DNA from: Myxococcales bacterium
GTDB taxonomy: Bacteria > Myxococcota_A > UBA796 > GCA-2862545
Direction: 5' to 3'
Assembly: GCA_019634415.1 (NCBI GenBank)
Contig: JAHQVJ010000174.1
Coordinates: 42,870-106,869, forward strand
Length of the DNA stretch: 64,000 nt
The translations under genes were made by a program, and so were the position numbers. Shown here piece by piece: positions 52,390 through 64,000 of the stretch. The notes beneath the pieces are model-generated. The model saw nothing but the letters and a program-made list of their open reading frames with translations. It ran no database searches and was not told the DNA's origin. The first letter of the stretch is position 1. Every line of letters starts with the position of its first letter.

Positions 52390-53304
52390 CTATGAACTAC
52401 CACGTTCGCCGCCCAGCGCCTCCCGCATCCCCGAGGTGATGGATCGGAACCGGACCCCGAGGTCGTCTCGGGTATCTGCATTGTCCCAGGCCAACCAAAG
52501 CGGCACCGGGAGCGGCAGGAGCACGGTCTTGGCGTGCAGCGCCTGTCGTGCGGCACGCGCCACCCGCCACAGGGACACGGGATCGCCCGTCACGTTGTAG
52601 GCGCGTCCGATGGAGCGAGGGTTGGCCAGGGCGCCCACGACGGCCGAGCCCACGTCGGCGGCGTGCACGTGGGGCACACCCACGGTGGGCACGATGCGGA
52701 TGGAGCTGCGCATGGCGGAGACGTAGCGCTGGGTGAGCTTGGGATCCCGCGAGCCGTACACGGGACCGGGCCGCAGCACGGTGGGCTGTAGGCCGCGCGC
52801 CTGGGCCTGCCACATGATCTGCTCGGCGCGCGCCTTGGCGGCGGCGTAGCCGGGCTTGGTGACCCACCTCGTGAGTCCCCGTGGCCCCACGGGATGCGTG
52901 GGCGGCACACGCTGCCAGGGGCGCATGCAGCGGTACACCGCCACGCTGGAGATGTGCACTAGCCGCTGGATGCCCTGCTCGAGGGCGGCGCTCACGAGGT
53001 TCTGTTGGCCTCGTGCTTCGGCGTGCAGGCGCTCGTCCACGTCGTCGCGCGTGCCACCCACGGCGATGCTTGCGTTGCCCACCACCGCGTGAGCGCCGTG
53101 CAGGGCGCGCGACAGCGCGGGGGCATCGAGGAGGTCGGCGGCACGTAGCTGCACGCCGTGATGCTCCAGCCAGCGGGCTCGGTCCGGGTTTCGAACCACC
53201 CCGACCACCGTGGCTCCGGCTTCCACGAGGGCCTCGCAGATGTGGGAGCCGACGAATCCCGTGGCTCCGGTGACGGCCACCACTCGTCCCTGCAGCATGT
53301 TCAT
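52390..53304 (-). CDS. NAD-dependent epimerase/dehydratase (extended SDR)
   Basis: A 304-residue short-chain dehydrogenase of the extended type. The N-terminal VVAVTGATGFVGSHICEAL is the NAD-binding GxxGxxG site. The catalytic YxxxK is GYAAAKARAEQ, about residue 165, with HISSVAVY upstream. The family includes 3-beta-HSD-like and cinnamoyl-CoA-reductase-like members as well as sugar epimerases; the substrate is not decidable. Two ATGs (53304, 53298) are possible; GGGGG is better spaced to 53298. The gene lies between ileS and the HATPase gene. Confidence 0.85.
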   Translation of the reverse strand: MNMLQGRVVAVTGATGFVGSHICEALVEAGATVVGVVRNPDRARWLEHHGVQLRAADLLDAPALSRALHGAHAVVGNASIAVGGTRDDVDERLHAEARGQQNLVSAALEQGIQRLVHISSVAVYRCMRPWQRVPPTHPVGPRGLTRWVTKPGYAAAKARAEQIMWQAQARGLQPTVLRPGPVYGSRDPKLTQRYVSAMRSSIRIVPTVGVPHVHAADVGSAVVGALANPRSIGRAYNVTGDPVSLWRVARAARQALHAKTVLLPLPVPLWLAWDNADTRDDLGVRFRSITSGMREALGGERGSS

Positions 53305-53372
53305 CCCCCGTGGACCCACCGTAGGGCGTCGCCGCACTCGCTGACGGTGACGGGGGCTGTCAGGGTCGACGG

Positions 53373-56300
53373 TCAGCGGTCGGCGGCCAGCGTCAGGGAC
53401 AGGTCGTGGGAGCCCTTCACGGTGGCCAAGGTGACGTCGCTGCCGTCGGCGTCCTGCACCTCGACCTGCACGGCGAGCACCTCACCCGAGACCCACTCCC
53501 GGCTGTGCTCGATCGCTTCGCGCAGGTCGGAGTCGCGGGTGTGCACGGTCAGCCGGATCCGGTCGGTGACCGCGAGCCCGTCGTCGCGGCGTTGCTTCTG
53601 GACCGCGCTCACGAACTCGCGCGCGATCCCTTCGCGCAGCAACGCGTCGTCGAGCTCGGTGTCGAGGGCCACGATGAGCGATCCCTCGGTCTCGATCACC
53701 ACGTCGGGGCGGGGATCGCGCCGCACGATCACGTCGTCGGCGGTCACGGGCTGGTCGAGCACGGACAGCTCCTCGCCAGCCTGCAGCTGCGCCCACTCGC
53801 TGGCGCCCCACCCGCTGATCACGGCAGCGGCTTGCTTCATCTCCTTGCCGTACCGGCGCCCGAGCGTCTTGAAGTTGGGCTTGCAGGTGAGCGTGGCCAG
53901 CTCGTCGCCTTCCGCGACCACCCGCACCTCCTTCACGTTGAGCTCCTCGGCGAGAAGCTCTGCGTGTGCTTCGATGCCGGCCCGTGCGTCGGCGTCGTGG
54001 TGCACGACGGTGATGGCGCGCAGCGGCTGGCGCGTCTTCAGGCGGTGCCGCTCTCGCAGGCGTCGCCCGAGGCGGACGACCTCGCGGGTGTCGGCCACCT
54101 GGCGCTCCAGGGCGGCGTCGATCACGTCGGTGCTCACGGTGGGCCAGTCACACAGGTGCACGCTGTCCTGGTCGCCCTGCTGGCACCCCGCCTGCACCAC
54201 CAGGCTCTGGTAGAGCCCCTCGGCCTCGAAGGGCAAGAAGGGGGCGAGCACCTTCGCGAAGGTGACGAGGGTCTCGTACAGCGTGGCATAGGCCGCGGCC
54301 TTGTCGGCTTGGCCGTCGATGTCGTCCACCGAGCGCCAGAAGCGCCGACGGCACAGCCGGATGTACCAGTTGGTGAGGTCGTCGATGAAGCGGAGCACCG
54401 GCGGGACCACGTTGTACAGCTGGCTCTGCTCCATCTGCGCGTCCACCTCGGCGATCAGGCTCTGGAGGTGGCTCACCAGCCAGCGGTCGATCTCGGCCCG
54501 AGCTGCCACGGCAGGCCGCTCCGCGGACGGATCCCAGCCGTCGATGTTGGCGTACTGCACGAAGAAGCCGTGGGCGTTGTGCAGCGGGAGAAGCACGGTG
54601 CGCACCACCTCTCGCACCCCGGCTTCGCTGAACTTCAGGGGCTCGGCGCGTACCACGGGGCTGTTGATCAGATAGGCGCGCAGGGCGTCGGCACCATACT
54701 GGTCGAGGATCTCCTCGGGCGGCGGGAAGTTCTGCTTGGACTTGCTCATCTTCGAGCCGTCCTCGGCGAGCACCATTCCGTTCACCACACAGGTCAGGAA
54801 CGAGGGCTCGTCGAACAGCGCGGTGGACAGCACCAGCAGCGTGTAGAACCAACCCCGCGTCTGGTCGAGACCCTCGGAGATGAACTGGGCCGGGTAGTTC
54901 GCCTCGAACGACTCCTTGTTCTCGAAGGGGTAGTGGGCCTGGCCGTAGGGCATGGAGCCCGACTCGAACCAGCAGTCGAAGACGTCGGAGATGCGGTGCA
55001 TCGTGCCGCCGCACTCCGTGCAGTCGAAGGTGAGGTGGTCGATCTTGTGGGGATGCAGATCGTCCACCTCGGTGCTCGTGCGCTCCTGCAGCTCGGCGAT
55101 GGAGCCCACGCAGAGGCGGTGGGACTCGTCGGCGTCGCACTGCCAGATGGGGATGGGCGTGCCCCAGAAGCGATTGCGGCTGACGTTCCAGTCTCGGGCA
55201 TCCGCCAGCCAGTTGCCGAACCGCTTGCTGCCCACCGCCTCGGGCACCCAGCGGATCCGCTCGTTGTTGGCCACCATGCGATCCTTGATCTCGGTGACCT
55301 TCACGAACCACGCGGGCACCGCGCGGTAGATGAGGGGCGTGTCGGACCGCCAGCAGAAGGGGTAGCTGTGCACCAGGGTGTCGTGGCGCAGCAAGCGACC
55401 GGACTTCTTCAGCGCCTTGATGATGTCGGCGTCGGCTTCCTTGATGTTCCGGCCGGCCCAGGGGCCCACGGCGTCGGTGAAGCGCCCCTCGTCGTCGACG
55501 GACTGGAGCACCGAGATGCCGTGCTTCTTGCTCGCGGCGTAGTCGTCCTCACCGAAGTCCGGTGCCATGTGCACGAGCCCCGTGCCGTCCTCGGTGGTGA
55601 CGTGATCCGACGCGATGACCACGAAGGCGTTGGGGTGGTCGGCAAAGTAGGGGAACAGGGGCTCGTAGGACGCACCCAGCAGATCGGCGCCGGTGACCGT
55701 CTCGATCACGGTGGCGTCTTTGCCCAGCACGGCCTGTAGCCGATCCTCGGCCACCACGAACACGCGGTCGTCGCCTTCGATCTTGGCGCGCACGTAGGTC
55801 AGCTCCGAGCCCACGGCGATGGCCAGGTTGCTCGGCAGCGTCCAGGGGGTGGTGGTCCACACCAAGAAGACGTCGCTGCCCACCTTGCTGGGCATGGTCA
55901 CGGTGATGGCGGGGTCTTGGACCTCTCGGTAGTCGAGGTTCGCCTCGAAGTTCGACAGCGACGTGGACAGCCGCCACGAGTAGGGCATCACCCGGAACTC
56001 GCGGTAGATCAGGCCCTTGTCCCACAGCTGGCGGAAGGCCCACCACACGCTCTCCATGAACGTCGCGTCCATGGTCTTGTAGTCGTCGTCGAAGTCGACC
56101 CAGCGGCCGAGGCGCCCCACGATCCGGCGCCACTCGTCGACGTACTTCAGCACGCCTCCGCGGCAGGCCTCGTTGAACTCGGCCACGCCGTACTCGCGGA
56201 CCTCCGAGGGCCCGGACAGGCCCAGCTCCTTCTCCATGAGCATCTCGATGGGCAGGCCGTGGGTGTCCCAGCCGAAGCGGCGCTCCACCCGATAGCCGCG

Positions 56301-56528
56301 CATGGTCCAGTAGCGAGGCACGGCATCCTTGATGGTGCCGGGCACGAGGTGTCCGTAGTGGGGGAGGCCGGTGGCGAAGGGAGGGCCATCGTAGAAGACG
56401 TAGGAGCGATCGGGGGAGCGCTGTTCCACCGAGCGCTCGAAGGCCGAAATTCGCTCCCAGAGCTGAAGGATCTCAGCTTCCTGACGCGGGAAGTCGGGGT
56501 CGCTCGTCAGGGGCGGGAACGCGGCCAT
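53373..56528 (-). CDS. ileS: Isoleucyl-tRNA synthetase, eukaryote-like (type 2)
   Basis: A 1051-residue class I synthetase that charges tRNA-Ile. The HIGH motif is HYGH (residues 57-60 in GLPHYGHLVPGTIKD) and KMSKS follows near residue 595 in SKMSKSKQNFPPPEEIL, with LINSPVVRAEPLKF behind it. HYGH, the large size and these flanking phrases are those of the eukaryote-type IleRS2 found in some bacteria and associated with mupirocin tolerance. The zinc-finger-like C-terminal tail of type 1 is absent. GAGGAG precedes the ATG. It is encoded between a lipoprotein gene and the epimerase gene. Confidence 0.95.
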   Translation of the reverse strand: MAAFPPLTSDPDFPRQEAEILQLWERISAFERSVEQRSPDRSYVFYDGPPFATGLPHYGHLVPGTIKDAVPRYWTMRGYRVERRFGWDTHGLPIEMLMEKELGLSGPSEVREYGVAEFNEACRGGVLKYVDEWRRIVGRLGRWVDFDDDYKTMDATFMESVWWAFRQLWDKGLIYREFRVMPYSWRLSTSLSNFEANLDYREVQDPAITVTMPSKVGSDVFLVWTTTPWTLPSNLAIAVGSELTYVRAKIEGDDRVFVVAEDRLQAVLGKDATVIETVTGADLLGASYEPLFPYFADHPNAFVVIASDHVTTEDGTGLVHMAPDFGEDDYAASKKHGISVLQSVDDEGRFTDAVGPWAGRNIKEADADIIKALKKSGRLLRHDTLVHSYPFCWRSDTPLIYRAVPAWFVKVTEIKDRMVANNERIRWVPEAVGSKRFGNWLADARDWNVSRNRFWGTPIPIWQCDADESHRLCVGSIAELQERTSTEVDDLHPHKIDHLTFDCTECGGTMHRISDVFDCWFESGSMPYGQAHYPFENKESFEANYPAQFISEGLDQTRGWFYTLLVLSTALFDEPSFLTCVVNGMVLAEDGSKMSKSKQNFPPPEEILDQYGADALRAYLINSPVVRAEPLKFSEAGVREVVRTVLLPLHNAHGFFVQYANIDGWDPSAERPAVAARAEIDRWLVSHLQSLIAEVDAQMEQSQLYNVVPPVLRFIDDLTNWYIRLCRRRFWRSVDDIDGQADKAAAYATLYETLVTFAKVLAPFLPFEAEGLYQSLVVQAGCQQGDQDSVHLCDWPTVSTDVIDAALERQVADTREVVRLGRRLRERHRLKTRQPLRAITVVHHDADARAGIEAHAELLAEELNVKEVRVVAEGDELATLTCKPNFKTLGRRYGKEMKQAAAVISGWGASEWAQLQAGEELSVLDQPVTADDVIVRRDPRPDVVIETEGSLIVALDTELDDALLREGIAREFVSAVQKQRRDDGLAVTDRIRLTVHTRDSDLREAIEHSREWVSGEVLAVQVEVQDADGSDVTLATVKGSHDLSLTLAADR

Positions 56529-56594
56529 CTGCCATCTCCTCGGTTGTCCCCTGGAGCTAGCGCAAGGCCCAGCCCTTTGCCACCGGAGCCGTCG

Positions 56595-58088
56595 CTAGGG
56601 TCCGTCGCAGTCCATGCCGTCGGCCCCGAAGGTGTTCAGGTTGCTGGTCGGGGTGACCAGCCCGGTGCTGTCCACCACCGAGATCTCCTCCCGGTTCAGC
56701 CAGTACAGCTCGGTCCCGGAGCTGTGCAGGTACACGCCGTCCACCCAGCCCTTGCCGTTCGTCACCAGGTCCGGGGGAGCCACGGACGCGCCGATGGAGC
56801 GCCACTGGAAGGTGTCGGTGGAGAACCAGTCGGGATGCACCACCAGATCGCCACGGACATCGAACGCCACCTGATCGAGCTGACCATGGGACACCCCGTT
56901 GATCCCACACTTGGCCTCCTCGAAGGAGGGGTACTGCGTCAGCAGCTCGCCCTGGCCGAAGGGCGACCGCAAGAACAGGCCGCACTCGGTGACGGCCACG
57001 CCCTCGCAGCGGGCGTAGGTCGTCTCGTGGGTGCCTGCGTCCATGTCGATGCGCACCAGGAAGCCGGCGTCGCTGCAGGCGAACAGCTCCTGACCGCTCC
57101 ATCCGATGGCTCCGCGACTCGAGAACAGCAGGCCGAAGGGGTGGTAGGTGGCGGCCACGGGGCAGGAGCTGCCCGAGGACACGTCGAACAGCGAGATGTT
57201 GTTGTAGGTGGCGGTGGCGCAGATCGGGCCCCCACCAAGTGCTGGGCATTGCGCGGCGGCCCAGGTGGAGTCCGGTGCCGCAGGGCTCGGGCCGGGGGTG
57301 CAGCTCGGGGCCGACTCGGTGACGTTGGGTACGGCCGCGGAGCGCGCGATGATGGAGTCGGCGGCGTAGCACCCCACGTAGCTGTCGATGGTGTAGCCGA
57401 GGCCGTCGAGCTCGGTGTGAAGGGTGGCGGTGGGGTCGGTGTACCAGCCGCCCCCGGCGAGCTTGGCGTAGCCCTTCTTCTTCTGCTTCGCGATGACGGC
57501 CTTCAGGTCGATGACGGACACGCCCTCGGGCGCCGAGACGGTGCCGGGCTCGTAGCTCGCGGTGTAGATCGTGGTGATGGAGCCGGGCGCGGCCTCCGTC
57601 ACGGTCCAGTCGAGGGGCTCGTACGACAGCAGCACCACCACCGTGGGCTCGGCGGGCTCGATGTGCACGTCAATGGCCTTGGTGTAGGACTCGTAGACCT
57701 CGAAGACGCGGGTGGCGACGGCGTCCACGTTGGGCAGGTAGTGCTCATCGAGGGCGTACTTGCACGTCGTGTCGAAGGTCACGCCTTCCACCGGCGCCTG
57801 GACCTTGAGGGTGCCGTCCACGATGCCCTGCAGCGCAGGTGGTAGATGGCTCGGCGGATCTGCGACCTTGCCGGCGATGAGCGAGCAGTCGAAGGGCGGC
57901 ACGGTGGACGTGTCGCCCGTGGTGGTGGACGGCGTGCCCGTGTCGGTCCCGGTGTCGAGCGGCGTGTCCTCGGTGTCCGTGGTGGGGTCGGGGTCGTCCG
58001 ACGTCGTGTTCGTCGTCGCGGTCGACGTGTTGGTCTCGCTGTTGGGGCCACAGGCCACGAGGCTGGCCATGGCCAGGAACTGAAGCAT
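56595..58088 (-). CDS. Lipoprotein with Thr/Asp-rich linker, unknown function
   Basis: A 497-residue lipoprotein. GGAGG five bases before the ATG at 58088 fixes the start; the lipobox is LVAC (Cys about 13). A linker of about 45 residues made of Thr, Asp, Ser and Gly (for example TDTEDTPLDTGTDTGTPS) leads to the mature domain. The mature part contains a vaguely CapA/hydrolase-like or LytR-type N-half, followed by a beta-propeller-like second half with several Cys. Such linkers are common in Myxococcota surface lipoproteins. It is the second of two lipoprotein genes downstream of a molybdenum hydroxylase. Confidence 0.7.
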   Translation of the reverse strand: MLQFLAMASLVACGPNSETNTSTATTNTTSDDPDPTTDTEDTPLDTGTDTGTPSTTTGDTSTVPPFDCSLIAGKVADPPSHLPPALQGIVDGTLKVQAPVEGVTFDTTCKYALDEHYLPNVDAVATRVFEVYESYTKAIDVHIEPAEPTVVVLLSYEPLDWTVTEAAPGSITTIYTASYEPGTVSAPEGVSVIDLKAVIAKQKKKGYAKLAGGGWYTDPTATLHTELDGLGYTIDSYVGCYAADSIIARSAAVPNVTESAPSCTPGPSPAAPDSTWAAAQCPALGGGPICATATYNNISLFDVSSGSSCPVAATYHPFGLLFSSRGAIGWSGQELFACSDAGFLVRIDMDAGTHETTYARCEGVAVTECGLFLRSPFGQGELLTQYPSFEEAKCGINGVSHGQLDQVAFDVRGDLVVHPDWFSTDTFQWRSIGASVAPPDLVTNGKGWVDGVYLHSSGTELYWLNREEISVVDSTGLVTPTSNLNTFGADGMDCDGP

Positions 58089-58159
58089 CACAACCTCCAT
58101 GAACATGAAGGGAGTGTGCGAGGGCCCAGGTCCCGATCAACAAAACTGGCAAGGCGGCG

Positions 58160-59332
58160 TCAGTCCGTGACGGCGCCGCCCCATACCCAGTACACGCCCG
58201 CGATGCGGCTGTCGGCGCCGTTGTGAGGGAGCACGTTGTCGTCGATGTGTGCGCGACCCACCTGGATGTGCAGCACATCTCCGGCAAACCAGGTGTTCCA
58301 CAGGGCAGCGGGGACCGTGAAGCTACCCGTGTCGGGGACCGCACAGCTGACCACGCCGTCGTCGATGAACTGCCCCTCGAACAGGTACTGCCGCAGGATC
58401 CAGATCAGCACGTAGTCGCCGCCCGAGCCCGACCAGCTCAAGCTGATGCTGGCGTCGGTGGTGGGCAGGTTGTCGCCGTGCAGGTTCGGCGACGTGACCT
58501 GGAAGGGGGCGGCCATCTCGATGGCTGTGGGCAGGTCGAAGGATGGAAAGTCGGGGCCCGCCACGGGATCGAGGTCATAGACGGCGCCGGTCTGCAGCAC
58601 GGCGTTCAGATCGTCGTTGGTGTACCAGTCAGCACCGAAGGACTTCTCCACGCCTTCGTCGAGCGTGAAGCCGCCAGCCTGGTTGCTGAACCGGACCTGG
58701 GTTGCGCCGGTGGTGATGGCCTGGGGGTCCGCATCGTAGGTGTGGTCGAAGACGCAGCTGCCCTGCGAGGTGGTGTACTCCTGCCACAGCGTCCAGTTGG
58801 TGCCCGTGGAGAAGGCGAACCAGCCCGAGGAGTAGTTGGTGGGTGGGTCCGTCCAGTAGTCTCCAACCTGCTGGAAGAAGTCCACGGTGCCGATGGTGCC
58901 GGCCTCGCCGGTGGCGTCGGCCCAATACTGGAAGGCGTCGGTCAGGGTGTCGGTGCCCTCTGGGGAGCTGGCCACCACATCGACGTAGCCGGTGCTGGTG
59001 GTGGTGGGCAGCTCGACGACCAGCTCGTCGGGCTCGTGCTGCAGCACGTTGGCCGCCAGTCCCCCGATGCTCACGGTGGTGGACTCGTCGAAGCTGCCGT
59101 TCAGAACCACCCACTGGCCGCTGGCGTTGGAGCCGTAGGTGGGATTCAGATCGTCGATTCGGATCTCCACCGCTGACGGCGGGGCGTCCGTGGTCTCCTC
59201 TGTCGTCTCCAGGGGATCGGTGATCGGGTCGATCCCATTGGTTCGTTCGCCGTCGTCAGCGACCGAGCCGTAGTAGGTGAGGGAACCGCATCCGGTCAGG
59301 GTTCCCAAGGCTACACATAGAACGTGCCTCAT
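58160..59332 (-). CDS. IPT/TIG-domain lipoprotein
   Basis: A 390-residue lipoprotein with lipobox LTGC (Cys about 15), a short Thr/Glu linker (ETTEETTDAPP) and an IPT/TIG Ig-like module (about 55-135: IDDLNPTYGSNASGQWVVLNG, then VVASSPEGTDTL). The rest is a beta-rich domain without recognised motif. It starts 27 bases after the molybdenum hydroxylase FAD-subunit gene on the same strand, so co-transcription is possible. Its surface location is inferred. Confidence 0.75.
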   Translation of the reverse strand: MRHVLCVALGTLTGCGSLTYYGSVADDGERTNGIDPITDPLETTEETTDAPPSAVEIRIDDLNPTYGSNASGQWVVLNGSFDESTTVSIGGLAANVLQHEPDELVVELPTTTSTGYVDVVASSPEGTDTLTDAFQYWADATGEAGTIGTVDFFQQVGDYWTDPPTNYSSGWFAFSTGTNWTLWQEYTTSQGSCVFDHTYDADPQAITTGATQVRFSNQAGGFTLDEGVEKSFGADWYTNDDLNAVLQTGAVYDLDPVAGPDFPSFDLPTAIEMAAPFQVTSPNLHGDNLPTTDASISLSWSGSGGDYVLIWILRQYLFEGQFIDDGVVSCAVPDTGSFTVPAALWNTWFAGDVLHIQVGRAHIDDNVLPHNGADSRIAGVYWVWGGAVTD

Positions 59333-59359
59333 CAGAACATCCGCAGTAAATCACTGGGA

Positions 59360-60359
59360 TCATACCACCGACGAGGCGCGATCCCGCAGGTCTCGTAGAC
59401 CTCGATGCGTCTCCACACCTGCGACGTGTCTCCTCCAATCGGGAGATCCGTGGATCTGCGCTTGAGGGCGCGCCTGCTTGGCCGCCCGCGTGGCCAAGGC
59501 CTCGATGACCTCGTCTGGCAGCGAGGTGCCCACGGCGACATCGGTGCCCGGTAGCACCTTCGGAAACGGCAGCATGGCGCCGATCACCACCGACAGGGAG
59601 GTGCACGTCCCGTCGGACAGGAAGCCCCCCGCGACGGCCACGGACAGCTGCGGGAAGTCCACGGCACCTCGGGCCCGCACCTTGCGGTACACGCTGCGAT
59701 GGCCCTCCGTTGGCGCGGGTAGCTCGATGGCCGTGAGCAGCGCGTGCTCGGGCACGGTGTGGTTCTGCTCGAACCGGCCGTCCTTGGTATAGAGGTCCAC
59801 CAGATCGATGCGCTGGGTCTCGCCATCGGGCAGGACGAAGCACAGCTGCGCCGAGAGGGCTGCCAGCATGGGCACCGAGTCGGAGCTCTGGGCGGCCACA
59901 CAGGCCTTGGCGCTGCCGATGACGTGGCACCACGTTCCGTCTTTCTTCAGGCAGTACCCGACCGCCTGACGCCAAGGCAGGGACTGGTTGTAGAACAGGC
60001 AGCGCGTGTCCAGCATCACGTTGCCACCGATGGTGCCCATCCGACGGTGCTGCGGACCTGCGATGCTGCCGACGGCCTGAGCCAGGCCGGGGAGCTGGGC
60101 GACGACGTGATCGTGGGTGGCCACGGCGTGGAGCGTGGTGGCTGCGCCGATGGTGACGGAGCCATCGGGGCGTACCTGGATCCCGTTCATCTCCGAGACG
60201 GAGGCCAGCGACACCAGGTGGCGCGGCTCGTGCAGCCAGTGCTTCAGGTTGGGGAGTAGATCGGTGCCGCCGGCCACGTACAGCGCGTCGGCGAGCTCGG
60301 CCTTCAGCGCCACGGCCTCGGCAGCCGTGGTGGGTTGGTGCACCTCGAACTCGGGCATC

Positions 60360-60367
<8 letters not shown>
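59360..60367 (-). CDS. Molybdenum hydroxylase FAD subunit with extra [4Fe-4S] loop (4-hydroxybenzoyl-CoA reductase beta-like)
   Basis: A 335-residue FAD-binding subunit of the xanthine dehydrogenase family. The FAD motif is AGGTDLLPNLK. It contains an insertion with four Cys (C123, C139, C147, C156; DTRCLFYNQSLPWR, GYCLKKDGTWCHV, KAC) that is not found in ordinary XDH/CODH medium subunits but is the signature of the 4-hydroxybenzoyl-CoA reductase beta subunit, where it holds an additional [4Fe-4S] cluster. That enzyme removes the phenolic OH reductively in anaerobic aromatic degradation. It overlaps the gene for the fused small and large subunits by eight bases. Confidence 0.85.
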
Positions 60368-63251
<2,884 letters not shown>

Positions 63252-63335
63252 GCCGCCCCCGATGCCGCCCTGCGCGAGCGCCGCACGTAACCTGCTCTCG
63301 ATCGCAGCCCACGGTCCTCGTCGTTCGGGTATGCT

Positions 63336-63347
63336 GAACATGTGTTC
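63336..63347. promoter_or_regulatory. Inverted repeat GAACATGTGTTC upstream of the molybdenum hydroxylase
   Basis: GAACA-TG-TGTTC, 85 bases before the hydroxylase start codon, in a 123-base gap after the FGE-type gene. The GAAC-N4-GTTC core resembles the Gram-positive LexA (SOS) box, but that match is not expected in a Myxococcota genome, so I regard it as an unassigned operator. Confidence 0.3.
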
Positions 63348-63374
63348 GGCGACGTCTGGAATCCGCCGGACCCG

Positions 63375-64000
63375 TCAGTCGTCCAGGGCGCAGACCAACC
63401 GGAGGCCCACGCCAGGGTGGTGATGCGTGGCCAGCTGGTAGCGGAGGGCCGGGCGCGCGAGCTGTGCGATCCCCAGGTGGTGGCCGCCGCGCACCCAGTG
63501 ATGCTCGGGCCTCACACGCCCCTGTCGAGGTGCGGAGTCCCCGATGCACCAGTCGCGCACGTTGCCCCCCATTCCCCGCACTCCCCAGGGGCTCACGTCG
63601 AGAGGGAAGGCGGCGATGGACGCCGGCTGTGGCGCGCTCCCCCCGTGGCTGGCGGCCACGCAGCTCCAGGCCGGATCCAAGAAGTTGCCCCAGGGAAACA
63701 TGCGCTCGTCCACGCCTCGAGCTGCGCGCTCCCACTCCCGCTCACGAGGCAGGCGCCAGGGTCGCCCGGAGCGCTTGGCGGTGTAGGCGGCGAAGGCGGT
63801 GGCTGCGTCGAAGGTGATGCCGCGCACGGGGCTCTGCGGATCTTCGCTGGCCGGGCGCGCGATGGCACCCGCGGGGGACGTCCAGCCGGCAGGGGCCGCG
63901 AACTTGGCCAGGTCGTCGCGGCCAGCGCGCAGCAACGCACTCAGGAAGGCCTCGTAGGCAGCGTTGGTGACGGGGTGACGCGCGATCAGGAAGCCGGGCA
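63375..64000 (-). CDS. FGE-sulfatase (SUMF1-like) domain protein, N-terminally partial
   Basis: The visible 208 residues run to the window edge without a start, so the N-terminus is outside. The pattern GFLIARHPVTNAAYEAFL, WRLPREREWERAARG, FPWGN, NVRDWC and RGGHHLG is the formylglycine-generating-enzyme fold. Many such proteins in Myxococcota are not true sulfatase activators and act as signalling or kinase-linked modules. The two catalytic Cys of genuine FGE are not both visible here, so enzyme function is doubtful. It lies just upstream of the molybdenum hydroxylase operon. Confidence 0.8.
   Translation of the reverse strand, partial: PGFLIARHPVTNAAYEAFLSALLRAGRDDLAKFAAPAGWTSPAGAIARPASEDPQSPVRGITFDAATAFAAYTAKRSGRPWRLPREREWERAARGVDERMFPWGNFLDPAWSCVAASHGGSAPQPASIAAFPLDVSPWGVRGMGGNVRDWCIGDSAPRQGRVRPEHHWVRGGHHLGIAQLARPALRYQLATHHHPGVGLRLVCALDD

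Noticed and set aside
53341..53363. CTGAC-N13-GTCAG repeat downstream of ileS
   Set aside because: Short arms and long loop without T-tract; not distinguishable from chance.

Overview
The window is about 64 kb of very GC-rich DNA and is almost fully coding. It suggests a Gram-negative, predatory- or soil-type bacterium of the Myxococcota (former delta-proteobacteria). Supporting signs are Hanks-type Ser/Thr kinases with the SPxN-type catalytic loop, an FHA protein with a winged-helix tail, FecR and DUF2330 proteins, many lipoproteins with Thr/Asp-Gly-rich linkers or Ca-binding-like DxDxDG repeats, TonB-like proteins, and one good sigma-54 promoter candidate. This assignment is inferred from gene content only. 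I see no rRNA, tRNA, CRISPR array, insertion sequence or phage gene, and no gene-free stretch longer than 300 bases.

Region by region. (1) 1-6548, plus strand: the end of a carotenoid desaturase, then secreted or lipid-anchored proteins of unknown function (one HEAT-like) and two tandem DUF2330 paralogues. (2) 6552-9612: an Irr-like Fur-family regulator, divergent from a three-gene envelope operon (BON-OmpA protein, coiled-coil/HhH membrane protein, membrane-anchored protein). (3) 9621-12428: a protein with a degenerate AAA-like N-domain, an RsmC-like rRNA methyltransferase, and a lipoprotein with DxDxDG repeats. (4) 12556-22385: a tightly packed five-gene operon of receiver-histidine kinase, membrane histidine kinase with a degenerate ATPase domain, FecR-domain protein, Ig-like/beta-barrel protein, and a 1178-residue Ig-like lipoprotein. 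(5) 22417-27514: M50 metalloprotease, small zinc-ribbon-like protein, two TonB-like proteins, SRPBCC protein, and a LysM lipoprotein behind a sigma-54-like promoter in an AT-rich island. (6) 27789-34178, plus strand: HEAT-like protein, valS, nadC, birA and an FHA/winged-helix protein. (7) 34182-42485: a pseudokinase-kinase tandem protein, two secreted unknowns, a DUF2058 protein, an OB/kelch protein, and a kinase fused to a cyclase-like domain. (8) 42533-46312, plus strand: mazG, an FxsA-like gene, a TPR-like gene, and an RlmN-RluA fusion. (9) 46286-50564: LysR divergent from a TauE/SafE exporter, then a three-gene ABC-2 exporter. (10) 50491-64000, all minus strand: an FGE-domain protein, a 4-hydroxybenzoyl-CoA-reductase-type molybdenum hydroxylase with fused small and large subunits, two lipoproteins, a eukaryote-like ileS, an epimerase, and a HATPase/PP2C partner-switching pair.

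How the genes may work together. Much of the window concerns the cell surface and phospho-signalling. The five-gene operon joins two-component signalling to very large surface proteins. The FHA protein lies tail-to-tail with a kinase that could phosphorylate its partners. The HATPase and PP2C genes are translationally coupled like an RsbW/RsbU module, but no STAS or sigma-factor partner is present. The most unusual single gene is the RlmN-RluA fusion, in which the methyl-carrying cysteine of RlmN is replaced by arginine.
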